Assembly: GCA_018857735.1 (NCBI GenBank)
Contig: JABMCL010002472.1
Span: 153,501-217,500 of the forward strand
From: Alviniconcha marisindica
Taxonomy: Eukaryota > Mollusca > Gastropoda > Provannidae
Reading direction: 5' to 3'
DNA: 64,000 nucleotides
This document shows positions 11,927 to 23,741 of the stretch, one piece after another. The notes beneath the pieces are model-generated. The model was given only the letters and a program-made list of their open reading frames with translations, ran no database searches and was not told the DNA's origin. Within the stretch, counting starts at the first letter, position 1. Each line of letters begins with the position of its first letter. The position numbers and the translations under genes are program-made.

Positions 11927-12208
11927 GAGCCGGTGTGGCCCAGCGGTAAGGCGGTAGGCTGGTAAGCAGAAGGACCTCGGCTTCGGCAGTCTTTTCTCTT
12001 CAAAAGTTGTGGTCTGTAGACATTGTCTTCTTACTTTGTCCATCACAATTAATGAAACATTAAAATGGCTCTCATCGCCGCCCATATTAATGCGGGAGTC
12101 ATTCTGGTGGTGACATATCTGTCCGCCTTCCCCACCTCCATACCCCCTTCTCCCCGCCCCTAAGAAGCCTTATGGTTTCTGTGGACGTTACGCACCGTGT
12201 TTACTTAC
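11927..12208 (+). mobile_element. tRNA-derived SINE, family A, copy 1
   Basis: The tRNA-like head has an A box (tggcccagcgg, within gagccggtgtggcccagc). The region around the B box has lost bases compared with copy 2. The body shares long matches with copies at 25475 and 61014: cttcaaaagttgtggt, ttgtccatcac, tgaaacattaaa, tggctctcatcgcc and gtcattctggtggtgaca. The 3' end has gtttctgtggacgtta followed by gtttactt. No clear target-site duplication was seen. Confidence 0.85.
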
Positions 12209-12404
12209 TAACGACACGGTGACGTTACCCCACGCATCCCTCTTCAAACGGCACAGAGCTGCTTCACGGTGAACTGTTCACCAACCCTGAAATCTGCGAC
12301 TGGGTGTCTGTGACTGTCGTGAGCTGCACTCACCTTTCTCCGCCCTCAGGCTTGGGCCGCACACCGTGCCGGCACGCGCCGCTCCACGCTGACCGATACT
12401 GTCC

Positions 12405-12868
12405 GAGCGTCACGACTGTTTACGATGAAATCACTCGGTCACCCATCGTGTGGCCGACTGTTTACGAACTAATGACTCGGTCATCCATCGTGTGGCCGAC
12501 CGTTTATGATCTAATGACTCGGTCATCCATCGTGTGGCCGCCTGTTTATGATCTAATGACTCGGTCATCCATCGTGTGGCCGACTGTTTATGATCTAATG
12601 ACTCGGTCATCCATCGTGTGGCCGACCGTTTATGATCTAATGACTCGGTCACCCATCGTGAGGCGGACTGTTTATGATATAATGACTCGGTCACCCATCG
12701 TGTCGCCGACTGTTTATGATATAATGACTCGGTCACCGATCGTGTGGCCGACTGTTTTATGAAACAACGACTCGGTCACCGATCGTGTGGCCGACTGTTT
12801 ATGAAATAATGACTGTGACCGATCGTGTGGCCGACAGTTTTTGAAATAATGACTCGGTCACCGATCGT
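12405..12868. repeat. 42-bp minisatellite, about 11 units
   Basis: Units contain taatgactcggtcatccatc and gtgtggccgactgttta. The 42-bp length keeps a 14-residue periodic frame open on both strands, but there is no start, splice or domain evidence for a gene. Confidence 0.95.
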
Positions 12869-12869
12869 C

Positions 12870-13316
12870 AGTGTCACCCCTGAAGACCTACCTGCCCCAC
12901 ACACGGGCCGAGTTCAAGCGTCATGGCCGTTTGGAGACACGGCGAGACAAGCCAGCACTGTACTAATAACATTCATATCAGAGTACGTTGATGCCAAACA
13001 ACCGGCTCAGCCTCAAACGGACAAACACATCCATACTGATTTGGTCATGTTGCCCCGAGTCAATTTGTCCATCAATATGGCGCAGTGATAGGAGGATTTC
13101 GGCAAATAATGCAGCGACTATCGGCACGTCTTGAGGCACATGGTGAAAATTGCCTAGGGATCGTAATCCACCCAAATAAACAATGCGGTGGAACGCTTTT
13201 GGCCTTTGAACACCTTTCGACGTTGTTATCTCAGTTTTACTTGGAGCGACAAGCTACAAGAAGTAACCAAGCCAGTCTGCACACGATGTCTTAAAAAATC
13301 TTAAACATACACACAC
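12870..13316. other. Unique sequence, nothing recognised
   Basis: No repeat, exon or retroposon was recognised. Confidence 0.5.
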
Positions 13317-13714
13317 AAAAACGAAGTGATTGGGCGCACTACGGCCCGTTTGGATCCACAGTGAAACCCTGTCAAAAACGAAGTGATTGGGCGCACTACG
13401 GCCCGTTTGGATCCACAGTGAAACCCTGTCAAAAACGAAGTGATTGGGCGCACTACGGCCCGTTTGGATCCACAGTGAAACCCTGTCAAAAACGAAGTAA
13501 TTGGGCGCACTACGGCCCGTTTGGATCCACAGTGAAACCCTGTCAAAAACGAAGTGATTGGGCGCACTACGGCCCGTTTGGATCCACAGTGAAACCCTGT
13601 CAAAAACGAAGTGATTGGGCGTACTACGGCCCGTTTGGATCCACAGTGAAACCCTGTCAAAAACGAAGTGATTGGGCGCACTACGGCCCGTTTGGATCCA
13701 CAGTGAAACCCTGT
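13317..13714. repeat. 57-bp minisatellite, seven near-identical copies
   Basis: Units contain cgaagtgattgggcgcacta and cggcccgtttggatccacag. Only single-base changes separate copies (gtaattggg and ggcgtactac each once). The near identity implies recent amplification. The unit length of 57 keeps 19-residue frames open on both strands. Confidence 0.97.
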
Positions 13715-14059
13715 CGAGGTGCGCTTAGTAAAAGCCTGGGACTTTTATTCGATAGAGACCGAAACTTGGACGCAATTGGCTATCTTCCTGGCAGACAGGT
13801 TTCTTGTTTGCTTTTGTTTTTAAGTGAGACTGCACACATCAAGCGTGAGAGACTGGGTGGGGAGGGGTGGATATCCTGATAGCGTTCCATTCCCACAATG
13901 CACTGGGACAGGTGCAAGAGAAAAAGGAAGCTAGCCGGCATGCAGGTCTAGTACTAATCAGACACCATTCATGGCCCTTATTTAAACGTCAGGCTCAGGG
14001 GGAGTGTTCCTTATTGGCAGGGGAAGGGGTCGGGCACTGTATGTGAGGAAGGCGGGGGT

Positions 14060-14087
14060 GGGGGGGGGGGGGGGGGGGGGGGGGGGG
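14060..14087. repeat. Poly-G tract
   Basis: A run of 28 G. Confidence 0.95.
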
Positions 14088-14216
14088 AGGGACGGAGGGA
14101 GGTTGCGAGCACGTGCATCATCCCTCTTCCATACCACGTGCTCGTGTCAATCATACGCATGCGCGCAAATGAAAACATGCGTAAGGCAATCAATTAAGAG
14201 GAGGCGGTAGAGATAG

Positions 14217-14219
<3 letters not shown>

Positions 14220-14287
<68 letters not shown>
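14220..14287. repeat. (GA)n microsatellite
   Basis: A pure dinucleotide run. Confidence 0.97.
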
Positions 14288-14288
<1 letters not shown>

Positions 14289-14422
14289 ACGCTGTCTTCA
14301 CTAATGACTACATCTGGCTGCACAGTGTTTTAAAGGTGTTTTCAAGAACTCAGCAAAACAGGACAACGGCAACTATCAGTCACACCTCACCCGTCCTGCG
14401 CTGCGCAGGGAGGGCGATGGGA

Positions 14423-14490
14423 TGGGGGATGGGGGGGGGGGGCGATGGGGGGGGGGGGCGGTAGGGGGGGGGGGGGGTAGGGGGAGGCGT
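14423..14490. repeat. G-rich cluster
   Basis: Five or more G runs separated by cgat, cggta or ta; a strong G-quadruplex candidate. Confidence 0.9.
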
Positions 14491-14810
14491 AAGGAGCTAT
14501 CAGAAAACTTGGTTTTTCCTCTGCATGCTGCCTTCTTCCCCTGCCTGTCAGAGTGGTTACAGTCGCTGCACTTTTGTTGCTTTCTCTCCCCAGCGCCACC
14601 CCCCCCCTCACCCCTCGCCCCCCACCCCCGTCCCCCTCCCCCACACCCCTCGTCCCCGTACGCATTCCGTACGTGCAAAGGGCCAAAAGACGGTGTTGTG
14701 AGTCGCCCCACGCCTTGCTCACTGCAGCATCGCTCACTGCAGCTTGCTCCTCGCTCACCATGCTGCAGGTGCACAGTCTACTGGTGTGATTATTAAATAC
14801 CAGCACTGTA

Positions 14811-14832
14811 GCGGTATGATTTTTCATACCGC
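14811..14832. other. Perfect 8-bp hairpin
   Basis: gcggtatg and cataccgc are separated by attttt. A further agcggtat and ccggtat follow within 40 bp, so the arm sequence is repeated. Confidence 0.7.
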
Positions 14833-14939
14833 CACATAATAGCGGTATTTCAGCATCGTACCGGTATTGTTGACTGACTGGTTTACCGGATGCAGCAGCC
14901 AATATACTGACACGGAATTAAGACTGAGCTTACCCAGAC

Positions 14940-14962
14940 CCCCCCCCCCCCCCCCCCCCCCC
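14940..14962. repeat. Poly-C tract
   Basis: An uninterrupted C run. Confidence 0.95.
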
Positions 14963-15199
14963 CACCCAAGTGGCATCGTCTATTGCTGCTGCTGTATTTG
15001 TTTGTCACAATCCTCTAAATCATAACGACACCCTCACTGACAGCGATGTCTGGTGGCGTGTTAAGTCCAACCCGAGCTGGAAACCTGGACTGTACAGGGA
15101 TTGTGGTCCATTCAGACTTTTAAGAGCCAAAGAAAAGAAAAACGCAAAGCTGATCACAAAGGGTACCAAATCAACGATACTAGTAGATAAATTTCAAAC

Positions 15200-15329
15200 A
15201 AGTTTAGTTCTAGGTTAGTAGATTAGCATTGTACAGGGTTAGTAGATTAGCACTGTACAAGGTTAGTTTTAGGTCAGTAGATTAGATTTTAACAAGGTTA
15301 ATTTTAAGTAGATTAGTTTTTGACAAGGT
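15200..15329. repeat. Degenerate approx. 30-bp repeat
   Basis: Four or five worn units contain ttagtagattagcattgtac. Confidence 0.8.
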
Positions 15330-15568
15330 TAGCAGTGAACGGAGTGCCAGACAGCTGTGTGACAGCAGTGAACGGAGTGTCAGACAGCTGTGTGACGGCA
15401 GTGAACGGAGTGTCAGACAGCTGTGTGACAGCAGTGAACGGAGTGTCAGACAGCTGTGTGACGGCAGTGAACGGAGTGTCAGACAGCTGTGTGACGGCAG
15501 TGAACGGAGTGTCAGACAGCTGTGTGACAGCAGAGAACGGAGTGTCAGACAGCTGTGTGACAGGAGTG
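15330..15568. repeat. 33-bp minisatellite, about seven units
   Basis: Units contain cagtgaacggagtgtcagac and agctgtgtgac. The length of 33 gives an 11-residue periodic frame. Confidence 0.95.
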
Positions 15569-15656
15569 AGCGGTAACAGGGCGACCATGTGCGTTTGCAC
15601 ACAGCAACCCCCCTCCCTCCCCGCCTCCACTGCCCTGCTACCTATCCTACCTGAAG

Positions 15657-16845
15657 TGATTGTGGCCACTTGTCCTGGGTCAAATCAATGTGGCCACTTG
15701 TCCTGGGTCAAATCAATGTGGCCACTTGTCCTGGGTCAAATCAATGTGGCCACTTGTCCTGGGTCAAATCAATGTGGCTACTTGTCCTGGGTCAAATCAA
15801 TGTGGCTACTTGCCCTAGGTCAACTCAATGCGACTACTTGCCCTAGGTCAAATCGGTGTGGCTACTTAGCCGGGGTCAAATCAGTGTGGCTATTTGACCC
15901 AGGTCAAATCAGTGTGGCTATTTGTGGGATGTCAAATCAACGTGGCTACTTGCCCTAGGTCAAATCAATGTGGCTACGTGCCCCAATCAAATGTGTGGCT
16001 ACTTGCTGGAGGTCAAATCAGTGTGGCTACTTGCCCCCAGATCAAATCAGTGTGACTATTTGCTGTAGGTCAATTCAGTGTGGCCACGTGTCCTTGGTCA
16101 AATCAATGAGGCTACCTGCCCCAGGTCAAATCAGTGTGGCTACTTGCCCCAGATCAAATGTATGGCTACTTGCTGAAGGTCAAATCAGTGTGGTTACTTG
16201 CTGGAGGTCAAATCAGTGTGGCTACTTGCTGGAGGTCAAATCAGTGTGGCTACTTGCTGGAGGTCAAATCAGTGTGGCTACTTGCTGTATGTCAAATGAG
16301 TGTGACTACTTGCCCTCGGTCAAATCAGTGTGGCTACTTGCCCTAGGTCAGTGTGGCTACTTGCCCCAGGTCAAATCTGTGTCTACTTGCCCCAGGTCAA
16401 ATCAGTGTGGCTACTTGCCCTAGGTCAGTGTGGCTACTTGCCCCAGGTCAAATCAATGTGGCTACTTGCCCTAGGTCAAATCAGTGTGGCTACTTGCCCC
16501 AGGTCAAATCAGTGTGGCTACTTGCCCCAGGTCCAATCAGTGTTGCTACTTGCCCTAGGTCAAATCAGTGTGGCTACTTGCCCTAGGTCAAATCAGTGTG
16601 GCTACTTGCCCTAGGTCAGATCAGTGTGGCTACTTGCCCCAGGTCAAATCAGTGTGGCTACTTGCCCTAGGTCAAATCAGTGTGGCTACTTGCCATAGGT
16701 CAAATCAGTGTGGCCACTTGCCCTAGGTCAAATCAGTGTGGCTACTTGCCCCAGGTCAAATCAGTGTGGCTACTTGCCCTAGGTCAGTGTGGCTACTTGC
16801 CCCAGGTCAAATCAGTGTGGCTACTTGCCCTAGGTCAAATCAATG
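15657..16845. repeat. 28-bp minisatellite, about 42 units
   Basis: Units share aggtcaaatcagtgtggcta plus cttgcccta. The left end is a distinct subfamily (ccacttgtcctgggtcaaat). Some units lack the aaatc segment. Confidence 0.97.
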
Positions 16846-16874
16846 GAAGAATACATTACCGCTGAGCCACGGTC

Positions 16875-17195
16875 CGATGGTAGGGAGATAACCGAGCAAG
16901 GTGTCCGTTGGTGGGCTTCACCGGCAAACTGTTGGTCAAGCTCACAACGGTGGCCTCGGGGGTCTGCTCACTCGGGCCACTGGACGTCTCGACAGAGAGG
17001 CCAATGGGCATTTTAACGGGGACGCCACTGGACATAGAAACAAGGAGGCCATTGACCATCTGAACAGAGCGGCCGCTGATTATCTGAAGAAGGGAGGCGT
17101 TGGCCATCCCATGGTTGGGGGGGGGGGGGGGGGGACTGGCTATCCGAGCAAGGGAGCTGTTGGTCATATGAACAGAGGCCACTAGTCACTTGAAC
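16875..17195. repeat. Degenerate minisatellite
   Basis: Worn units are built on ggccactggtcatctgaaca, with a poly-G at 17117-17134. A further unit occurs after the SINE tail near 17246, followed by poly-G at 17263-17276. Confidence 0.75.
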
Positions 17196-17198
17196 AGA

Positions 17199-17245
17199 GC
17201 AAGTAAGTAAATAACTTGGTGTTTTACGCCCAGTCTTTCAACAGA
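17199..17245 (-). mobile_element. Inverted SINE-like tail fragment
   Basis: The plus-strand text aagtaaataacttggtgttt tacgcccagtctttcaac resembles the reverse complement of the SINE tail (gacgttaaacaccatgtttactt). Only the tail is present; it sits at the end of a degenerate tandem array. Confidence 0.5.
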
Positions 17246-17394
17246 GGCCACTGGTCATCTTAAGGGGGGGGGGGGGGTACTGCCAGGGCCGAGGCGTGGC
17301 CGTCAAGCTGGGGTTAGAGGCAAGAGTGTAATGAGATTAGTGTCCACAGCCAGCAAAACCTTCACCTGGGGCTCGGCATGCACGTGCAAAACAA

Positions 17395-18050
17395 GCATTA
17401 ATGACAGTGACTACGCTGACCGTGACTAGAAGCCAGAGTATTGTCAAACAAGCACACATGGCAACTAAAAACGGCACTGACCCTGACTTCAAGCCACAGT
17501 TCGCTTAAACTAGCACACATAGCAATCATTAACGACAGTAACGGCACCGACCGTGGTCACAAGCCACAGTTCGCTTAAACTAGCACACATAGCAATCATT
17601 AATGACAGCAACAACAATGACCGTGACCACAAGCCAGAGAGCACACGCAGCAATCACTAATGACAGTGATAGCACTGACCGTGATCACAAGCCAGAGAGC
17701 ACACACAGCAATCATTAATGACAGTGATAGCACTGACCGTGATCACAAGCCAGAGAGCACACGCAGCAATCACTAATGACAGTGATAGCACTGACCGTGA
17801 TCACAAGCCAGAGAGCACACGCAGCAATCACTAATGACAGTGATAGCACTGACCGTGATCACAAGCCAGAGAGCACACGCAGCAATCACTAATGACAGTG
17901 ATAGCACTGACCGTGATCACAAGCCAGAGAGCACACACAGCAATCATTAATGACAGTGATAGCACTGACCGTGATCACAAGCCAGAGAGCACACGCAGCA
18001 ATCATTAATGACAGTGATAGCACTGACCGTGATCACAAGCCACAAATCAC
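17395..18050. repeat. 58-bp minisatellite
   Basis: Units contain aatgacagtgatagcactga and aagccagagagcacacgcag. The left units are longer and diverged, the right ones nearly identical. It shares only its length with the 58-bp array at 8041. Confidence 0.95.
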
Positions 18051-18304
18051 TTAAACTGCCATACATTGTAAGCTTAATGATGGCGACAGCGCCGAAACGT
18101 TCTGACAAGCAAGACGACAGTCAAATGAAGCACACACAGACGCCATTAGTACACGAGATTCAAACATTTACCCTTTAGTTTTGGATGGACTGCTTTTCTG
18201 GGTGGGGGAGGGACGAACCAGTCAGTTACAAAGAAGTCACACCGTTACGGAGAGGGGGGAGGGGGGCGTGACTCTGAGAACAAAATAGCCAAACTGTCAC
18301 CGGT

Positions 18305-18328
18305 GGGGGGGGGGGGGGGGGGGGGGGG
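18305..18328. repeat. Poly-G tract
   Basis: A run of 24 G. Confidence 0.95.
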
Positions 18329-18439
18329 AGCGAGACTCAAGGAGAATACACAGCCAGCTGCCTGCCTCAATGAGAGTTGTTGTTTTTTAAGCCACACTGT
18401 CAGAGTCAGCTGCCTGCCTCAAACAATCCTCACTCAGTG

Positions 18440-18725
18440 TCAGTCGGTACCTACCTGCTTCACTCAGTGACACCTTTAAGCCACACCGCCACAGTCACCT
18501 GTCTCACTCAGTGACACCTTTAAGCCACACCGCCACAGTTACCTGTCTCACTCAGTGACACCTTTAAGCCACACCGACTCAGTTACCTGTCTCACTCAGT
18601 GACACCTTTAAGCCACACCGCCACAGTTACCTGTCTCACTCAGTGACACCTTTAAGCCACACCGACTCAGTTACCTGTCTCACTCAGTGACACCTTTAAG
18701 CCACACCGACTCAGTCAGTCAATCA
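18440..18725. repeat. 44-bp minisatellite, about six units
   Basis: Units contain cctgtctcactcagtgacac and ctttaagccacaccg. Two forms (gccacagtt and gactcagtt) partly alternate. Confidence 0.95.
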
Positions 18726-18789
18726 CCTGCCTGTCTCGATGGCAAAGCGGCCGACATGTTACTGTCTGAGATCATGGCAGCAGAATGAC

Positions 18790-19285
18790 TGGACACTGCA
18801 CAGAGACGCTACACTGACTAAAGCAGACACCACACTGTCTGATTGAAGCACACTACACTGACTAAAGCAGACACCACACTGTCTGACTGAAGCACACTAC
18901 ACTGACTAAAGCAGACACCACACTGTCTGATTGAAGCACACTACACTGACTAAAGCAGACACCACACTGTCTGACTGAAGCACACTACACTGACTAAAGC
19001 AGACACCACACTGTCTGATTGAAGCACACTACACTGACTAAAGCAGACACTACACTGGTTGAAGTAGAGACACTGCACTGTCTGACTGAAGCTGACGCTA
19101 CACTGTCTGACTGAAGCGCACTACACTGACTAAAGCAGACACTACACTGTCTGGTTGAAGTAGAGACACTGCACTGTCTGACTGAAGCTGACGCTACACT
19201 GTCTGACTAAAGCAGACACACTACACTGTCTGACTGAAGCTGACACTACACTGACTGAAGCAGACACACTACACTGTCTGACTGA
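18790..19285. repeat. 44-bp minisatellite with alternating forms
   Basis: Units contain ctgactaaagcagacaccac. In the first five units ctgattgaag and ctgactgaag alternate strictly, giving an 88-bp dimer. The right half is more diverged. Confidence 0.95.
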
Positions 19286-19509
19286 ACTGAGCTGAACTCA
19301 CTCGCGTGGAGGACAGGCGGGAGGGCCAGTACAGCACGCTTGGCCCCAGGCAGTCAGGCCGCGGCAGCAAGCTAGCTCGTGTTTTATTAAGCGCATAAGA
19401 TCACACTATTGTCTCCAAGTCCACCCGGGGCAAAGGACAGGCGGGAAAGGACCACCCCACTGTGATTATTCCGGGTGGTTCCCTTGGTGCATCTCACTGA
19501 CAGTGCCAC

Positions 19510-19640
19510 CCTCTGCCTGTTTCCATCTCCCTCCCTGCCTGTTTCCATCTCCCTCCCTGCCTGTTTCCATCTCCCTCCCTGTCTGTTGCTATCTCCCTCC
19601 CTGTCTGTTGCCATCTCCCTCCCTGTCTGTTTCTCTTTCT
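19510..19640. repeat. 22-bp minisatellite, about six units
   Basis: Units read ctgtttccatctccctccct plus gc. Confidence 0.93.
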
Positions 19641-19689
19641 TTCTTCACTCTGACAAGGCCATCACGGTTGACACCCCCTCTCCGTCTAT

Positions 19690-20330
19690 CCCTCTCTGTT
19701 CGTACTGATACACCCATCATTCTACTGATACACCCATCATTCTCTGTTCGTACTGATACACCCACCATTCTCTGTTCGTACTGATACACCCATCATATTC
19801 TCTGTTCGTACTGATACACCCATCATTGTCTGTTCGTACTGATACACCCATCATTGTCTGTTCGTACTGATACACCCATCATTCTCTGTTCGTACTGATA
19901 CATCCACCATTCTCTGTTCGTACTGATACATCCACCATTCTCTGTTCGTATTGATACACCCATCATTCTCTGTTCCTACTGATTACACCCATCATTCTCT
20001 GTTCCTACTGATACACCCGTCATTCTCTGTTCCTACTGATACACCCATCATTCTACTGATACACCCATCATTGTCTGTTCGTACTGATACACCCATCATT
20101 GTCTGTTCGTACTGATACACCCATCATTGTCTGTTCGTACTGATACACCCATCATTGTCTGTTCGTACTGATCCATCCACCATTGTCTGTTCGTACTGAT
20201 ACACCCATCATTGTCTGTTCGTACTGATACACCCATCCTTCTCTGTTCGTACTGATCCATCCACCATTCTCTGTTCGTACTGATCCATCCACCATTCTCT
20301 GTTCGTACTGATACCTCTATCATTCTCCCT
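19690..20330. repeat. 28-bp minisatellite, about 22 units
   Basis: Units contain tgttcgtactgatacaccca and tcattctc, with variants gatccatcc and cattgtc. Confidence 0.96.
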
Positions 20331-20422
20331 CTCTATCTCAACATATGTATTTTTATGGCTGCCAGCCGGATTATCGCATATTACCTCACTAGCAATCAGA
20401 CTGAAATCTCTAGCGTGCGCAC

Positions 20423-20456
20423 GCACGCACGCACGCACGTACGCACACGCACACAG
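20423..20456. repeat. (CGCA)n microsatellite
   Basis: Tetranucleotide acgc/cgca units with one acgt. Confidence 0.9.
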
Positions 20457-20835
20457 ACACCCTTTTTTCGGCATAATTATATCAACTGTGTTTTCGTTCC
20501 CCGCCCCCAGTGATCATATACAACCACAACTCCACCGCTGTTACCCTCGCTGCCATCTTGCCACTGCAACAGCAAAACGACGACCACCAACTGAACTCTG
20601 ACGACCCGTACATACACGGTGCAGGGACGGGGAGTGCAGTCTGCCCGTGGACACCGTCCTCGCCGCTTTCTCCTAAGCATGGGCAGACGCCAGCAACAGG
20701 ATGGCTGTCTCAAAGATCGATTAATCCTGACTGGTTAATCCTTATCATCGGCCCCTCGACGCTGCGACGAAAAGCCAGACCCGATACCATTGTGTCCTAG
20801 ACAGCAACACTCTCACACTGGGGGCCAACTTCGCC

Positions 20836-20837
<2 letters not shown>

Positions 20838-20914
<77 letters not shown>

Positions 20915-22346
20915 AGGATGAGAGAAGAGAGAGAGGAGAGAGAGAAAGGGGAGGGGAGAGAGACAGAGAGAGAGGAGGGAGAGGGAGAGAAGACAGAGGG
21001 GAGGGGGGGGGGGGGGAGGGAGAGACAGAGGAGGGGGGGAGATGGAGAGAGGACAGAGGGGGGGAGGGAGAGAGACAGAGAGGAGGGGGGGGGAGAGAGA
21101 GACAGAGAGGGTGGGGGAGGGAGAGAGACAGAGGGGGGGGGGGAGGGAGAGAGAGAGGGGGGGGAAGGGAGAGAGACAGAGGGGGGGGGGAGGGGAGAGA
21201 GACAGAGGAGAGGGGGGAGAGGAGAGAGAGAGAGGGGAGGGGGGAGGGAGAGAGACAGAGGGGGGGGGGGAGGGAGAGAGACAGAGGGGGGGGAGGGAGA
21301 GAGAGACAGAGAGGGGGGGGGGGGGGAGGGAGAGAGACAGAGGGGGGGGGGAGGGGGAGAGACAGAGGGGGGGGAGGGAGAGAGACAAAAGGGGGGGGGG
21401 AGGAGAGAGACAGAGGAGGGGGGGGGAGGGAGAGAGACAGAGAGGAGGGGGGAAGGGGGAAAAGACAGAGAGGGGGGGGGAGGGAGAGAGACAGAGGGGG
21501 GGGGGGGAGGGAGAGGGGCAGAGAGGGGGGGGGGGGAGGAGAGAGACAGAGGGAGGGGGGGAGGAGAGAGACAGAGGGAGGGGGGGGGAGGGAGAGAGGG
21601 CAGAGAGGGGGGGGAGGGAGAGAGACAGAGGGGGGGGGGGGGGAGAGAGACAGAGGGGGGGGGAGGGAGAGAGACAGAGAGGAGTGGGGGGAGAGAGACA
21701 GGGGGGGGGGGGAGGGAGAGAGACAGAGAGGGGGGGGGAGGGAGGAGAACAGAGAGGGGGGGGAGGGAGAGAGACAGAGAGGGGGGGGGGGAGGGAGAGA
21801 GACGAGGGGGGGGGGGGAGGAGAAGAGGGGGGGGGGAGAGAGAGACAGAGGGGGGGGGGGGGAGAAGACAGAGAGGGGGGGGGGAGGGAGAGAGGGCAGA
21901 GAGGGGGGGGAGGGAGAGAGACAGAGGGGGGGGGGGGAGGAGAGAGACAGAGGGGGGGAGGAGAGAGACAGAGGGGGGGAGGGAGAGAGACAGAGAGGGG
22001 GGGAGGGGGAGAGAGACAGAGAGGAGTGGGGAGGGAGAGAGACAGAGAGGGGGGGAGGGAGAGAGCAAAGGGAGGGGGGAGGGAGAGAGACAGAGAGGGG
22101 GGGGAGGGAGAGAGACAGAGAGGAGTGGGGGAGGGAGAGAGACAGAGAGGGGAGGGAGAGAGACAGAGAGGGGGGGGGAGAGACAGAGAGGAGTGTGGGA
22201 GGGAGAGAGACAGAGAGGGGGGAGGAGAGAGACAGAGGGGAGGGGGGGAGGGAGAGAGACAGAGGGGAGGGGGGGAGGGAGAGAGACAGAGGGGAGGGGG
22301 GGGGAGGGAGAGAGACAGATGGGGGGGAGGGAGAGAGACAGAGAGG
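20838..22346. repeat. 1.5-kb G/A-rich tandem tract
   Basis: A pure (GA)n start turns into degenerate units of about 25 bp: agggagagagacagag followed by a run of 5-14 G. T and C are rare (mainly one C in gacag), so all plus-strand frames lack stops and give apparent proteins of over 500 residues, which are not genes. Scores of G runs make this the strongest G-quadruplex and triplex candidate in the window. Confidence 0.97.
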
Positions 22347-22477
22347 GACAGAGAAAGACCGCACCTATTTCCGCAGGCGAGAAAGCCCCTCTACGAGCAG
22401 AGAGTGGTTCATGGACGGGGTTGGTGCAGACATGATCAGGCAGTGGGAAAGTGGGAAAGTGGGAAAGTGGTTGAATT

Positions 22478-22535
22478 GTTGGATTTTAACGGTAGACTTT
22501 CACCTACACGTCTCCTAAGTTATGGCAGACAAATA
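22478..22535 (+). repeat. Short dispersed element with gattttaac core
   Basis: The sequence ttggattttaacggtagact followed by ttcacctacacgtctcc shares the opening of the elements at 2505, 6849 and 29918, but then diverges. Confidence 0.4.
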
Positions 22536-22629
22536 GGCACCCTCCCTATATGTAAACTGTACAATAACTGATAGCAGGAATGTTTATTTGGGGGTACATT
22601 TAAATATCGCACGCTCTCTCAATCTCTGT

Positions 22630-22672
22630 CTCCCCCCCCCCCCTTTTTTTGCCCGCGACCCCCCCCCCCCTT
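22630..22672. repeat. Poly-C tracts
   Basis: Two C runs around ttttttt gcccgcga. Confidence 0.9.
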
Positions 22673-22727
22673 CATTTGGAGATGACATTGTGCGATTAGT
22701 GACTGATAGGGCGTTACATTCCAATTA

Positions 22728-23035
22728 CCATCTCTCTCTCTCTCTCTCCCACACACACCCATCTCCCTCTCTCTCCCACACACACCCATCTCCCTCTCTC
22801 TCTCTCTCTCCCACACACACCCATCTGCCTCTCCCACACACACCCATCTCCCTCTCTCCCACACACACCCATCTCCCTCTCTCTCCCACACACACCCATC
22901 TCCCCCCCTCTCTCTCCCACACACACCCATCTCCCTCTCTCTCTCCCACACACACCCATCTCCCCCCCCTCTCTCTCCCACACACACCCATCTCCCTCTC
23001 TCTCTCCCACACACACCCATCTCCCTCTCTCTCCC
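22728..23035. repeat. Approx. 25-31-bp CT/CA minisatellite
   Basis: Units alternate a (CT)n part with cccacacacacccatctccc. The CT part varies in length. Confidence 0.93.
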
Positions 23036-23504
23036 CTACCTATCTGCCTCTTCTCCTCCTCTTGTTTTACATCTGTCTCACGGGTGGTACGGACAAAACG
23101 CTCTGCACCCCCCCCCCCCCCCCCATTTCACTCTCACTGTCTCAGTCTCTCTTTGCTCTCCAGTGGGGCGGTTCAATGAGTGATGAGGGAGTGGGGAGGC
23201 GGCAGCATTAATTAACGGCAATGGACGGATAGCAAAAGTCTCGGTGAACCGCGTCCACCTCATCCACCAAGGGAAACAACTGCTAATGACCACCATATGG
23301 TCAGTCCCGTTACCAGTCCTACCGCCCCCCCCCCTCCCCGTTCCTCCCATCCCCTCTCCCTTCTGGCTTCCTCCCCCGAGTGATAGTGCTCACAAAGCAC
23401 ACACGCTGAAGACGTGGCCAGCAGACGGGACATACAGGACTACAGCACGAGCCAACTAAAACCTATTGGCTTCATCAATCTCTCCAGTGTTCGCCTTTCG
23501 CCAT

Positions 23505-23556
23505 GGTGTGTGTGTGTGTGTGTGGGCGCGCGCGCGTGTCTGTGTGTGTGTGTGTT
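23505..23556. repeat. (GT)n with (CG)n centre
   Basis: GT runs flank gggcgcgcgcgcgtg; potential Z-DNA. Confidence 0.93.
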
Positions 23557-23710
23557 TACGTCCTCGGGAATTCAGTTAATACTGTTACATCCAAAAACAA
23601 GTTTGTCAGCTAAGCGCCAATGGCTATGGATTTACTTAATCAACGTGCAACACATTTGCCTTTAAAGTGGACAGACTTCCGACACCACAGCTTCTCTCGT
23701 GTTTGAAAAA

Positions 23711-23741
<31 letters not shown>
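23711..23741. repeat. Poly-G tract
   Basis: An uninterrupted run of about 31 G. Confidence 0.95.

Noticed and set aside
12304..12762. 14-residue repeat frame (TRSSIVWPTVYDLM)
   Set aside because: The 42-bp unit is a multiple of three, so the frame stays open by default. No upstream gene structure was seen.
20745..22571. Open frames of more than 500 residues on both strands
   Set aside because: The tract is almost free of T on the plus strand, so stops cannot occur; the peptides are Arg/Glu/Gly or Pro/Ser/Leu low-complexity sequence.
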